DNA of 5,412 nucleotides from the NCBI GenBank assembly GCA_012961745.1, contig DTYT01000146.1, positions 1 through 5,412 on the forward strand, read 5' to 3'. The DNA is from Kiritimatiellia bacterium. GTDB lineage: Bacteria; Verrucomicrobiota; Kiritimatiellia; B70-G9. The notes beneath the pieces are model-generated. The model had not been told where the DNA came from and did not search any database. It was given only the letters and a program-made list of their open reading frames with translations. The position numbers and the translations under genes are program-made. The stretch's first letter is position 1, and every line of letters starts with the position of its first letter. Positions 1 through 5,412 of this stretch are shown in pieces.

Positions 1-665
1 AAGACCAGCACCTGCTCGCCGGCCATCCCCAATCGCCGGCGCAGGCGTGCCCGCCGCACCGCAGCGTCCGCCGGCCGAAAGCGTGCCGGGTCGCACACGT
101 AAGGGAAATTCTCGACCCGCACCCGACCACCCGTCAGGCGGCGATACTCGTCGCAAGCCAGAGCCCCGATCGCAAGGATCGCCGAAGCGCGGCGCAGCGC
201 GGAGCGCAGGTAGTGCCTCCGTATCCACCGCACCGGCCGGCTGCGGGACGATAGACTTCGGCTCCACGAAGGCCGGAAATGCTCCGGCCAAGGCCGTTCC
301 AGCCACGCCGCCCAGCAACGCCGCCCGAGCAGTGCGACGGTCAGCGCAAATGTCACGCTGGTGTACTGGCCTGCCAGCATGAAGAAATCGAACTCTCCAT
401 GCCGAACTTCCCGAAGGGCCTCCGGATGTATCCGGAAAGCGTCACTCCAGATGCGCGGGCCGTAGCCTTTCATGATGCGAACATCGCCGATCCCGCTCTG
501 CTCGGGATGTCCCCGCTGGCCCCGGTGAATGGCGCTCATGAAACGGGCATGGACTTCAAACAAGCCCGATTCCCTCAAGCCCCGCAGAAAATCCACCTGA
601 TACGGAGAGGGGGTGTTCAGGAATATCCACAGCTTGATACGCTTCTGGCCTGTCTGCCCGCTCAT
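1..665 (-). CDS. GT-B family 4 glycosyltransferase, N-terminal half (partial, cut by left window edge)
   Basis: An open frame of 221 codons starts at ATG 665-663 and is still open at base 1, so the C-terminal half lies outside the window. The product should be a cytoplasmic or membrane-associated enzyme that transfers a sugar from a nucleotide-sugar to a polysaccharide intermediate. Residues 12-30 (LWIFLNTPSPYQVDFLRGL) resemble the opening strand and loop of family 4 enzymes of the 'NTPxPYRxDFF' kind. Residues 91-112 form the hydrophobic 'D-FFMLAGQYTS' segment. Residues 161-176 (SAILAIGALACDEYRR) and 185-197 (ENFPYVCDPARFR) match the end of the acceptor domain and the 'nfPy-vD-xxF' linker. 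The 'RRRLGMAGEQVLV' at 209-221 leads into the donor domain, where the E-x7-E motif would be expected beyond the edge. The start is supported by GGAGGA five bases upstream. It follows the other family 4 gene by 72 nt. No frameshift is seen. Donor and acceptor are unknown. Confidence 0.86.
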   Translation of the reverse strand, partial: MSGQTGQKRIKLWIFLNTPSPYQVDFLRGLRESGLFEVHARFMSAIHRGQRGHPEQSGIGDVRIMKGYGPRIWSDAFRIHPEALREVRHGEFDFFMLAGQYTSVTFALTVALLGRRCWAAWLERPWPEHFRPSWSRSLSSRSRPVRWIRRHYLRSALRRASAILAIGALACDEYRRLTGGRVRVENFPYVCDPARFRPADAAVRRARLRRRLGMAGEQVLV

Positions 666-670
666 ACACT

Positions 671-676
671 TCCTCC
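671..676 (-). promoter_or_regulatory. Shine-Dalgarno site of the last glycosyltransferase gene
   Basis: The minus strand reads GGAGGA, then AGTGT, then ATG, giving a near-consensus ribosome binding site with a five-base spacer. It fixes the start at base 665 and lets this gene be translated independently of the upstream gene, unlike the coupled genes earlier in the operon. Confidence 0.8.
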
Positions 677-737
677 GGAGGCTCTTCCCCGTCTTGCTCT
701 TCTGCGCCCCGGTCAGTTGCCGATCCTATTCGCGCAG

Positions 738-2006
738 CTACATCTCAATTCTGGCAAGCGCCCGCCCCAGCGCGCGACAGTAAGCCTCTTCGGTAAATTG
801 CCCGGCCCTGGCCCGGGCGCTTCTACCCATCCGCCTCCGCTCCTCAGGTGCCTGCTGCAATCGCACCAGCCGTTCGGCGATCGCCCGTGCATTCCGCGCC
901 GGCACGATGAACCCTTCCAGGCCGTCCCGGACCACCGAACCGGTTTCACGCGTGGTGATCACCGGCAGCCCGGCGGAAAGCGCTTCGAAGCATACGTTGG
1001 CGGATCCCTCCGCCAAGCTGGGTAGAGCCAATACGTCCGCCCAGGCATACTGCCGGTCAACCGCCGGCCGCGGCAGCGCCCCCGTAAGGCACACCCAGCG
1101 GGCCAGCTCCGCCGCCGCCCGCCGGCTCACCCGCACCGGTCCCACCACGCGCACGTCCAGAGCCTGCCGGCCGACCTGCCGGACAGCATCCAGCAGGTAC
1201 TGTATTCCCTTTCGGAGCTCCACCGTGCCCACGAACAGGACCCGCAGGCGGCCGCCCTCGCGACGCGGCCTCTCCCCCGCGGGCGCGACCGGCCGGCAGA
1301 TCCCGTATGGTACCACCCGGCACTTATCCGCGGGACCCCCTGCAGAAGCCACCGACCGCGCCACCGATTCGGAGCCGCAGATGATCGCGTGGGCCAATTC
1401 CCACTCCCTCCGTTCGCGGTCCGCCAGCCGTTTCCAGAACTCCCGGCGCGGCTCGGGTTCCCAGCCGCGCCACACCCGGCGCTCTTCCGCGAGGATCTCC
1501 TCCTCCACCGACCAGGGCACGCAAATCTGATCAACGATCCGGAACAGGTTCCGTGCCGCGGCGGTCTCCAGGACTTCCCGGCAGGCGGAATTGAACCCGT
1601 AGACCGCGGTGGCCCTTTCCCAGTCCGCCGCGCTCACCCGGCGGGCGAAGGCCTGATTGCTCTTCCACACCGCCCATTGGCGGGCATCGGGACTGCGAGC
1701 CAATCTGCACACCAGAGCCCGCGCGGCCAGGAGAGGGAATTGTCGTACCTTCCGCCGAGGGATTCCGGTGATCAGACGCCGTCCCAGCAGCCGTGTCGTC
1801 CACCGTGCCGATCGCGGCGTTCCGCGCGCCCCGCGGGCAGAGACCACCGCCAGGTCGGTAAAGAGCAGCTCCAGAATTCCCAGCCGCTCCAATGCCCGGG
1901 GCACCAGGTACGCGCGCCGGGCACCCAGCATTGCCACCAGCACGCGCATCCCGCCCAGGTTCTCCGGCCCGGCCGCGTGCACGTCGTCCTGCGACTTCCT
2001 GATCAT
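738..2006 (-). CDS. GT-B family 4 glycosyltransferase (glycosyl transferases group 1)
   Basis: This 422-residue enzyme is predicted to add a sugar from an activated donor to a growing lipid-linked glycan at the inner membrane. The N-terminal acceptor domain begins at residues 20-29 (MRVLVAMLGA). The C-terminal donor domain begins at 255-267 (RVLFVGTVELRKG), with the family's G-x-x-x-x-K-G nucleotide-binding loop. The catalytic E-x7-E motif is at E333 and E341 within AEGSANVCFEALSAGLPV, followed by TRETG and 'DGLEGFIVP' at 361-369. Length is normal for the family. Two starts are plausible: ATG 2006, overlapping the polymerase TGA as ATGA, and ATG 1949, where the recognisable domain begins. I chose 2006 because all 18 codons between the two ATGs end in G or C, as expected for coding DNA here, and because of the tight overlap. 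Neither start has a strong Shine-Dalgarno. The frame stays open upstream to 2528, but that part overlaps the polymerase gene and is not protein-like. Sugar specificity is unknown. Confidence 0.9.
   Translation of the reverse strand: MIRKSQDDVHAAGPENLGGMRVLVAMLGARRAYLVPRALERLGILELLFTDLAVVSARGARGTPRSARWTTRLLGRRLITGIPRRKVRQFPLLAARALVCRLARSPDARQWAVWKSNQAFARRVSAADWERATAVYGFNSACREVLETAAARNLFRIVDQICVPWSVEEEILAEERRVWRGWEPEPRREFWKRLADRERREWELAHAIICGSESVARSVASAGGPADKCRVVPYGICRPVAPAGERPRREGGRLRVLFVGTVELRKGIQYLLDAVRQVGRQALDVRVVGPVRVSRRAAAELARWVCLTGALPRPAVDRQYAWADVLALPSLAEGSANVCFEALSAGLPVITTRETGSVVRDGLEGFIVPARNARAIAERLVRLQQAPEERRRMGRSARARAGQFTEEAYCRALGRALARIEM
2003..2006 (-). promoter_or_regulatory. ATGA stop/start overlap (translational coupling site)
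   Basis: On the minus strand the polymerase stop TGA (2005-2003) shares bases with an ATG (2006-2004) in the frame of the following glycosyltransferase. Four-base overlaps of this kind commonly allow termination-reinitiation, and no good Shine-Dalgarno lies upstream. Coupling would keep the two products in a fixed ratio. It depends on the 2006 start being the real one. Confidence 0.55.
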
Positions 2007-3379
2007 CCGGCAGTGGGTCGTTCGCCCCGGGGGGACCACCGATCCCTCGGTCGTCCGTGACGCCCTGCGATCCATTTCCAGAGGGCCCAGGTAGGGATTC
2101 CCAAGAAGAGCAGACGATAGAGCCACGCGGTAGTCACCCCCTGCGTGGGCATGAAAACTGAGATCGCCGCTGCTTCCGCATAAAGAAGGTTCCAGACACC
2201 CCGCAAGACCACGGCGCGCTTCCACAATGCGCTGTAAACGCGACCGACCAGGTAGCATACCACCAGCCCCAGAAGTCCGAATTCGAGATAGGCGTCGGCC
2301 ACCAGACCCGCCGCCGAGCCCGCCTGAGGATACCAGCCGACGGCGTTCAGCCACGCCATCTCGCTCATGCCCCCACTTCCCGGAGCGGTTTCCATCCACT
2401 GCAACCCCACCGCACGGTATTTCCCCCGCCACAACTGTCTCGGTATCGGACGAATGAACACCTGGGCCAGGTAGCGCCGGCCCCAGAAGTGGTGCCCCGC
2501 TTCCCGGGAAGCCAGTATCAGTCCCCATGAATAGACGGTCGTATTGCCCACATCTATCTCTTCCGGCGAAACGGCTTGCAGGAACGCTTGCCGGTCAAAA
2601 TAGAAGTCCGCCCCCAGATAGATTCGCGTCCGCTGCGACCCCAGGAAGAACATGAGGAAGCCCAGCGCCACCAGCGCCGCCACCGACAAACCCAGCGAAG
2701 GTCGTCGCGGACGAGTCACGTACCATCCGAAGAACAAGGATCCGAATGCCAGAAACGCCGTGCCGCGCCGGGCGCCCAGCACCGCGTGAAGCAGATGGGG
2801 ACTCATCAGCACCATGCATACCAGCACCTGCCGCCACCCGCGCCGCCGCCCGAAATGAGACAACAGGTAGAGCAAAGTAGCGGGTATGGTCAGCAGGGGT
2901 GCGCTGGCCAGATACCCGCTCACCCCGTAGAAGCCCCCCTTGGGCCTGCCGTACACCGGGGACAGCCCGCCGTGGCGCTGAAGCAGCCAGTAGTACCCTA
3001 TCAGGCCGATCCCTCCTATCAGAAAGGAAAGTCTCCGCATCGCGCGGCGCCTGGGCTCCGTCAGCCGGAAACTCCTTCGCAATGACAGCCCCGGGACGAT
3101 GCCGAAATTCAGCGCCCCCAGGCAGAACGCCGTCACCCCGCCCAGAATCACCGCCTGGGCATACCCCACATCCGCTCCTTGGGGAAAACACGTCTCCAGC
3201 AGTCCCTGACGAACCAGGATGGCTGGCGTCATAAAGTAGACGTAGGCCAGCATGGGGTTGATGTATACGACGGGATGCAGTGGATCGCGGCAGCGCACAA
3301 ACCCGTAGACCATGCTGGCCCCCAGCACCGCCCCGGTAAGCCAGATCAGGCTTGCCACACCTTCGTGCATCGCCGGCAT
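2003..3379 (-). CDS. Wzy-like O-antigen / oligosaccharide repeat-unit polymerase, polytopic membrane protein
   Basis: The 458-residue product is very hydrophobic. By eye it has about ten or eleven membrane segments, roughly at 8-28, 35-56, 72-95, 117-133, 156-173, 184-201, 205-221, 228-247, 360-384, 394-412 and 415-437. Between 248 and 355 lies one large hydrophilic loop, probably extracytoplasmic. It contains 'RPIPRQLWRGK' (310-320) and is followed by 'ADAYLEFGLLG' (361-371), which resembles the 'PR-LWP-KP' and 'GE-Y-nFG-xG' features of O-antigen polymerase families. 'GARRGTAF' (202-209) sits between two membrane segments, as in those families. The inferred role is joining lipid-linked repeat units at the outer face of the cytoplasmic membrane, as in the Wzy-dependent pathway. 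A ligase of the O-antigen ligase fold cannot be excluded, since the two are hard to separate by sequence. The flanking glycosyltransferases on both sides favour a polysaccharide role. It starts 22 nt after the preceding gene. ATG 3370 is an alternative start; neither has a clear ribosome binding site. Confidence 0.8.
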   Translation of the reverse strand: MPAMHEGVASLIWLTGAVLGASMVYGFVRCRDPLHPVVYINPMLAYVYFMTPAILVRQGLLETCFPQGADVGYAQAVILGGVTAFCLGALNFGIVPGLSLRRSFRLTEPRRRAMRRLSFLIGGIGLIGYYWLLQRHGGLSPVYGRPKGGFYGVSGYLASAPLLTIPATLLYLLSHFGRRRGWRQVLVCMVLMSPHLLHAVLGARRGTAFLAFGSLFFGWYVTRPRRPSLGLSVAALVALGFLMFFLGSQRTRIYLGADFYFDRQAFLQAVSPEEIDVGNTTVYSWGLILASREAGHHFWGRRYLAQVFIRPIPRQLWRGKYRAVGLQWMETAPGSGGMSEMAWLNAVGWYPQAGSAAGLVADAYLEFGLLGLVVCYLVGRVYSALWKRAVVLRGVWNLLYAEAAAISVFMPTQGVTTAWLYRLLFLGIPTWALWKWIAGRHGRPRDRWSPRGERPTAG

Positions 3380-3401
3380 CCGCTTCTTGCGTCCCCCCTA
3401 C

Positions 3402-4343
3402 CTACTCCACCACGGGCCCGCCGCCCGGCGGCAGCACCGCGGGTGGCAACGGCCCGTCCCAGGACATGATGCCGTGTGGCGGCAACCTGCGGTAGCGCCG
3501 CCAGGTCGTCCACCGCACCGGGCTTCTCAGCCTTCGATGATAGAAACAGCGCAACAGGCCCTCCGACACATACCGCAGCCTCGCGGGTATGCGCGCCAGG
3601 GGCGCGCGGTATCGCACCAGACTCAGGATATCCTTCACCGCCCGACCGGGTAGATAAGGCCAGGGAACATTCAGCCAGTCGAACAGCAGCGTACTGATCA
3701 CATCCAGACGCAGGCGCCCCTCCCAGTCCCGCGCCGGACTGTGCATGTGGACCACCGGCTTCCCGCCGGCCAGGCGGATCCCATACCCCCGGTCCAGCAG
3801 TCGGAGACTCAGATCGCGGTCTTCGCGGTAGTAGCCCGGAATCTCGCGGAACGGACCGGTCTCCAGCGCCACCTCCCGCCGGATGGCCCATGCGCACCCT
3901 GTAAAACACGCCAACTCCGAACCGGGAGGCGGCAGGCGCTGGCCCTGGAATCGCCTCGCCACCTCGGCCGGGCTGATGAAGGGCAGCGCCGCCACCGCCG
4001 TCCGCGGATACCGTTCAAAAAGCTCCGCAACGGATGCGAATGTCCCCCGGTCGCTGAAGTAGGCATCATCATCAAGGTAAACCAGGATATCCCCCCGAGC
4101 TTCCCTCGCCAGGCGATTCCGCAGCACCACGAACCCGGGATCCCGGCTGCACTCCAGGAGCCTGAGCTGCGGAAACTCCCCAAACCGTTCGCCGAGCGCC
4201 TGCACCGTCCCGTCGGACGACCCCCCGTCGAATACCAGCACCTCCTTCTCGGCCCAGCTCTGGGCCAACGCCGACCCGACCGCCTTGCCCACCTCCTCGC
4301 GGCGGTTGAAGGTGACGATCGCTGCCGACACCCTGATTCCCAT
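3402..4343 (-). CDS. Family 2 glycosyltransferase (GT-A fold)
   Basis: This complete 313-residue enzyme should transfer a sugar from a nucleotide-sugar with inversion, using a divalent metal at the cytoplasmic face of the membrane. Motifs appear in the expected order: VSAAIVTFNRREEV at 5-18 (nucleotide-binding start), 'FDGGSSDGT' at 38-46, 'YLDDDAYF' at 89-96 with the metal-binding D91-D92-D93, 'GCAWAIRREV' at 149-158, and 'YREDRDLSLRLLDRGY' at 172-187, whose E174-D175 is the usual ED catalytic region. The C-terminal 80 or so residues are Arg-rich with an amphipathic look, possibly for membrane attachment. The last 25 are Pro/Gly-rich. The ATG lies 4 nt after the stop of the preceding gene, with a GGGGGGTG tract 8 nt upstream, so the two are probably co-translated. 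Donor and acceptor cannot be named. Confidence 0.92.
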   Translation of the reverse strand: MGIRVSAAIVTFNRREEVGKAVGSALAQSWAEKEVLVFDGGSSDGTVQALGERFGEFPQLRLLECSRDPGFVVLRNRLAREARGDILVYLDDDAYFSDRGTFASVAELFERYPRTAVAALPFISPAEVARRFQGQRLPPPGSELACFTGCAWAIRREVALETGPFREIPGYYREDRDLSLRLLDRGYGIRLAGGKPVVHMHSPARDWEGRLRLDVISTLLFDWLNVPWPYLPGRAVKDILSLVRYRAPLARIPARLRYVSEGLLRCFYHRRLRSPVRWTTWRRYRRLPPHGIMSWDGPLPPAVLPPGGGPVVE

Positions 4344-4347
4344 GCCC

Positions 4348-5223
4348 CTAACACCCCCCGCCGCCCGCCGGCCGTTCCCGCAGCTGCTCCCGCCAGCGTG
4401 CGATCTTGCGGCTCGCCCGCCAGCACAGGAGCCTGATCCGCGCCCTCCGGAATTCCGCCCGCGGGACCACCAGTTCCGGCTGATCGTCCGGCCACCTGAC
4501 CAGGCTGCGTGCCGGGCGTACCAACTCCCGGAACTGGGGTGTATTCTCGTAGCGGAAGCGCGGCCGGCCGACGGCGGCCGCCTCCCTGCGGGTGCGGTAC
4601 CGCAGGCGAACCTGGGCCGGGGAACGATAGCGATAATGTCTCACCACCATGGCCTGCCGGCCGTGCCGGGGCGACGCCCCACAGGTCAACCGGAATACGC
4701 TGTACTGCCCCCCCGTGATCCACTGCAGCTGCGCAGACATCCGTATGAAGCGCCACTCGAACCATTCCAGCCGGTAGTGCCGCAGTCGTGTTGCCAGGGG
4801 AATCCGGCTCCATTCCTCTTCGCCCCGACCATCGAGGTGCCGCAGGGTCTCCTCGGTAGGATAAAAATTCGCCTGCCACGCTCCGACCAGGTGCACCCCT
4901 TGTTGCCGTGCCCGCTGCAGTACTGCCGCCGGGTCCCCCACCAGGAATTCGTCGGCATCCAGAATGTAGATCCAGTCCTCCTCCCCAAGTTCTCCCCGGA
5001 CCTGATTGGCGATCTCGCCGCGTAGTGCACTGCGGTACAGCATCCCCGGTTTGAGCTCCACCTGCACCTTTTCCGCCGGCAGCGAGCGCAATACTTCCAC
5101 GGTGCGGTCTTCGCTGCCCAGGTCCCAGATGAATATCCGGTCGCAGAACCGCGCCGCCCAGAGCACGCTCTCGGCGATCACGTCCGCCTCGTTCTTCACC
5201 ACGCTGACCGCCAGGATCCTCAC
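4348..5223 (-). CDS. Family 2 glycosyltransferase, 'KNE...DAD' subtype (Glyco_tranf_2_4-like)
   Basis: With the GTG start at 5223 the protein has 291 residues and opens directly with the fold: 'RILAVSVVKNEADVIAES' at 2-19, 'IWDLGSEDRTVEVL' at 32-45, and the metal-binding D-A-D at 89-91 in YILDADEFL. 'MVVRHYRYRSPAQV' at 192-205 and an Arg-rich C-terminus resemble family 2 proteins of the Glyco_tranf_2_4 (PF13704) type, where the motif is 'KNE-xx-I-E' and 'yDngS-D-T'. It probably transfers a sugar in the same pathway as its neighbours; the substrate is unknown. An in-frame ATG exists at 5406, but the 61 codons in front of the GTG use many A/T-ending codons and encode a Gly/Arg/Pro-rich, family-unlike stretch. 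Codons after the GTG end almost always in G or C. AGGGGG lies four bases upstream of the GTG. It is the first gene of the visible operon. Confidence 0.87.
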   Translation of the reverse strand: MRILAVSVVKNEADVIAESVLWAARFCDRIFIWDLGSEDRTVEVLRSLPAEKVQVELKPGMLYRSALRGEIANQVRGELGEEDWIYILDADEFLVGDPAAVLQRARQQGVHLVGAWQANFYPTEETLRHLDGRGEEEWSRIPLATRLRHYRLEWFEWRFIRMSAQLQWITGGQYSVFRLTCGASPRHGRQAMVVRHYRYRSPAQVRLRYRTRREAAAVGRPRFRYENTPQFRELVRPARSLVRWPDDQPELVVPRAEFRRARIRLLCWRASRKIARWREQLRERPAGGGGC

Positions 5224-5227
5224 CTTG

Positions 5228-5233
5228 CCCCCT
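5228..5233 (-). promoter_or_regulatory. Ribosome binding site supporting the GTG start
   Basis: The minus strand reads AGGGGG, CAAG, GTG. The spacer is short but usable. Together with the change in codon pattern at this point, it supports GTG 5223 as the start rather than the upstream in-frame ATG codons near 5331 and 5406. Confidence 0.5.
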
Positions 5234-5362
5234 GGTCCCGACCGAGAAATCCCGCCTTCCCCATCCGCCGGCGCCTTCCGCTGGCCGCCGTCCCCTCGGC
5301 CCCTGGGAAGCCCCAAGCGAAGGTCTTCCATCCCCCCTGCAGATCTGGATCTATCCCGGGTC

Positions 5363-5409
5363 TGGAAGTTTTCACCCCGAAATCTCCAAGGTTTGGAAGT
5401 TTTCACCCC
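5363..5409 (+). repeat. Two direct copies of a 16-bp motif, 31 bp apart
   Basis: TGGAAGTTTTCACCCC occurs exactly at 5363-5378 and again at 5394-5409. Both copies are followed by an A-rich stretch (GAAA and AAA). The spacer and the motif together have about 44% G+C, well below the rest of the window. The array may continue beyond the right edge. Confidence 0.93.
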
Positions 5410-5412
5410 AAA
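5363..5412. mobile_element. Possible terminus of an IS21-family insertion sequence (rest outside window)
   Basis: IS21-family elements begin with TG and carry several spaced copies of a terminal motif, often of the form TGG-xx-(A/C)GTTTTCA-xCC. The two copies here have that form and point inward if the element starts near 5363 and extends to the right. Only 50 bases are visible, with no transposase gene, no opposite end and no target duplication, so this is recognition by pattern only. A local tandem repeat or a regulatory iteron is the alternative. Confidence 0.4.

Noticed and set aside
1..665. Lower share of G/C-ending codons in the first 100 codons of the last gene (about 71%) as a sign of foreign origin
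   Set aside because: The preceding gene is only modestly higher (around 80% by hand count), so the difference is too small to claim transfer.
672..681. Perfect 10-bp palindrome CCTCCGGAGG overlapping the Shine-Dalgarno of the last gene
   Set aside because: With no loop bases it cannot fold into a useful hairpin by itself, and a palindrome of this size is expected by chance from a GGAGG site in GC-rich DNA.
666..737. Possible terminator or promoter in the 72-nt gap between the two family 4 genes
   Set aside because: No stem followed by a T-run and no clear -35/-10 pair could be seen on the minus strand.
279..1025. Plus-strand open frame of 248 codons, and similar plus-strand frames across the window
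   Set aside because: They are antisense to recognised genes, have Pro/Arg/Gln-rich composition without motifs, and no supporting ribosome binding sites were seen.
2007..2528. Upstream continuation of the family 4 glycosyltransferase frame, giving a 596-codon open frame from ATG 2528
   Set aside because: It lies inside the polymerase gene in another frame of the same strand, encodes a Gly/Arg/Ser-rich stretch with no domain, and the polymerase frame is clearly the real protein there.
3809..4879. A 356-codon same-strand open frame spanning parts of both family 2 genes
   Set aside because: It is read out of phase across two well-supported genes with full motif sets, and its translation is low-complexity Arg/Gly/Ser/Pro typical of shadow frames in high-GC DNA.
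5363..5412. CRISPR array suggested by the two spaced repeats
   Set aside because: The 31-bp period leaves only 15 bases between 16-bp copies, too short for CRISPR repeat-spacer units, and only two copies are visible.

Overview
The window is a high-GC bacterial segment (about two-thirds G+C by eye). It carries five tightly packed genes, all on the minus strand and read from right to left. Every recognisable gene belongs to surface-polysaccharide assembly, so this looks like part of an exopolysaccharide, capsule or O-antigen gene cluster. The phylum cannot be told from the sequence. Purine-rich ribosome binding sites and G/C-ending codons fit many high-GC bacteria.

Layout in transcription order. 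(1) 5223-4348: a family 2 glycosyltransferase of the 'KNE...DLGSEDRT...DADE' subtype, starting at GTG. (2) 4343-3402: a second, classical GT-A family 2 glycosyltransferase, 4 nt after the first. (3) 3379-2003: a polytopic membrane protein that looks like a Wzy-type O-antigen/oligosaccharide-unit polymerase, 22 nt further on. (4) 2006-738: a GT-B family 4 glycosyltransferase whose ATG overlaps the polymerase TGA (ATGA). (5) 665-1: the N-terminal half of another GT-B family 4 glycosyltransferase, after a 72-nt gap with a strong Shine-Dalgarno; it runs off the left edge. No stretch over 300 bases lacks a gene.

Inferred teamwork: the four glycosyltransferases would build a lipid-linked oligosaccharide repeat unit on the cytoplasmic face of the membrane. 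After flipping, the polymerase would join repeat units on the outer face. No flippase (Wzx), initiating phosphoglycosyl transferase, chain-length regulator (Wzz) or export protein lies inside the window. Sugar identities cannot be read from the sequence.

At the right edge, upstream of the first gene, base composition drops to about 44% G+C. A 16-bp motif occurs there twice, 31 bp apart, resembling the repeated terminal sequences of IS21-family insertion sequences. The window may therefore end at the boundary of an insertion sequence next to the operon's 5' end. I found no RNA gene, CRISPR array or clearly new system.
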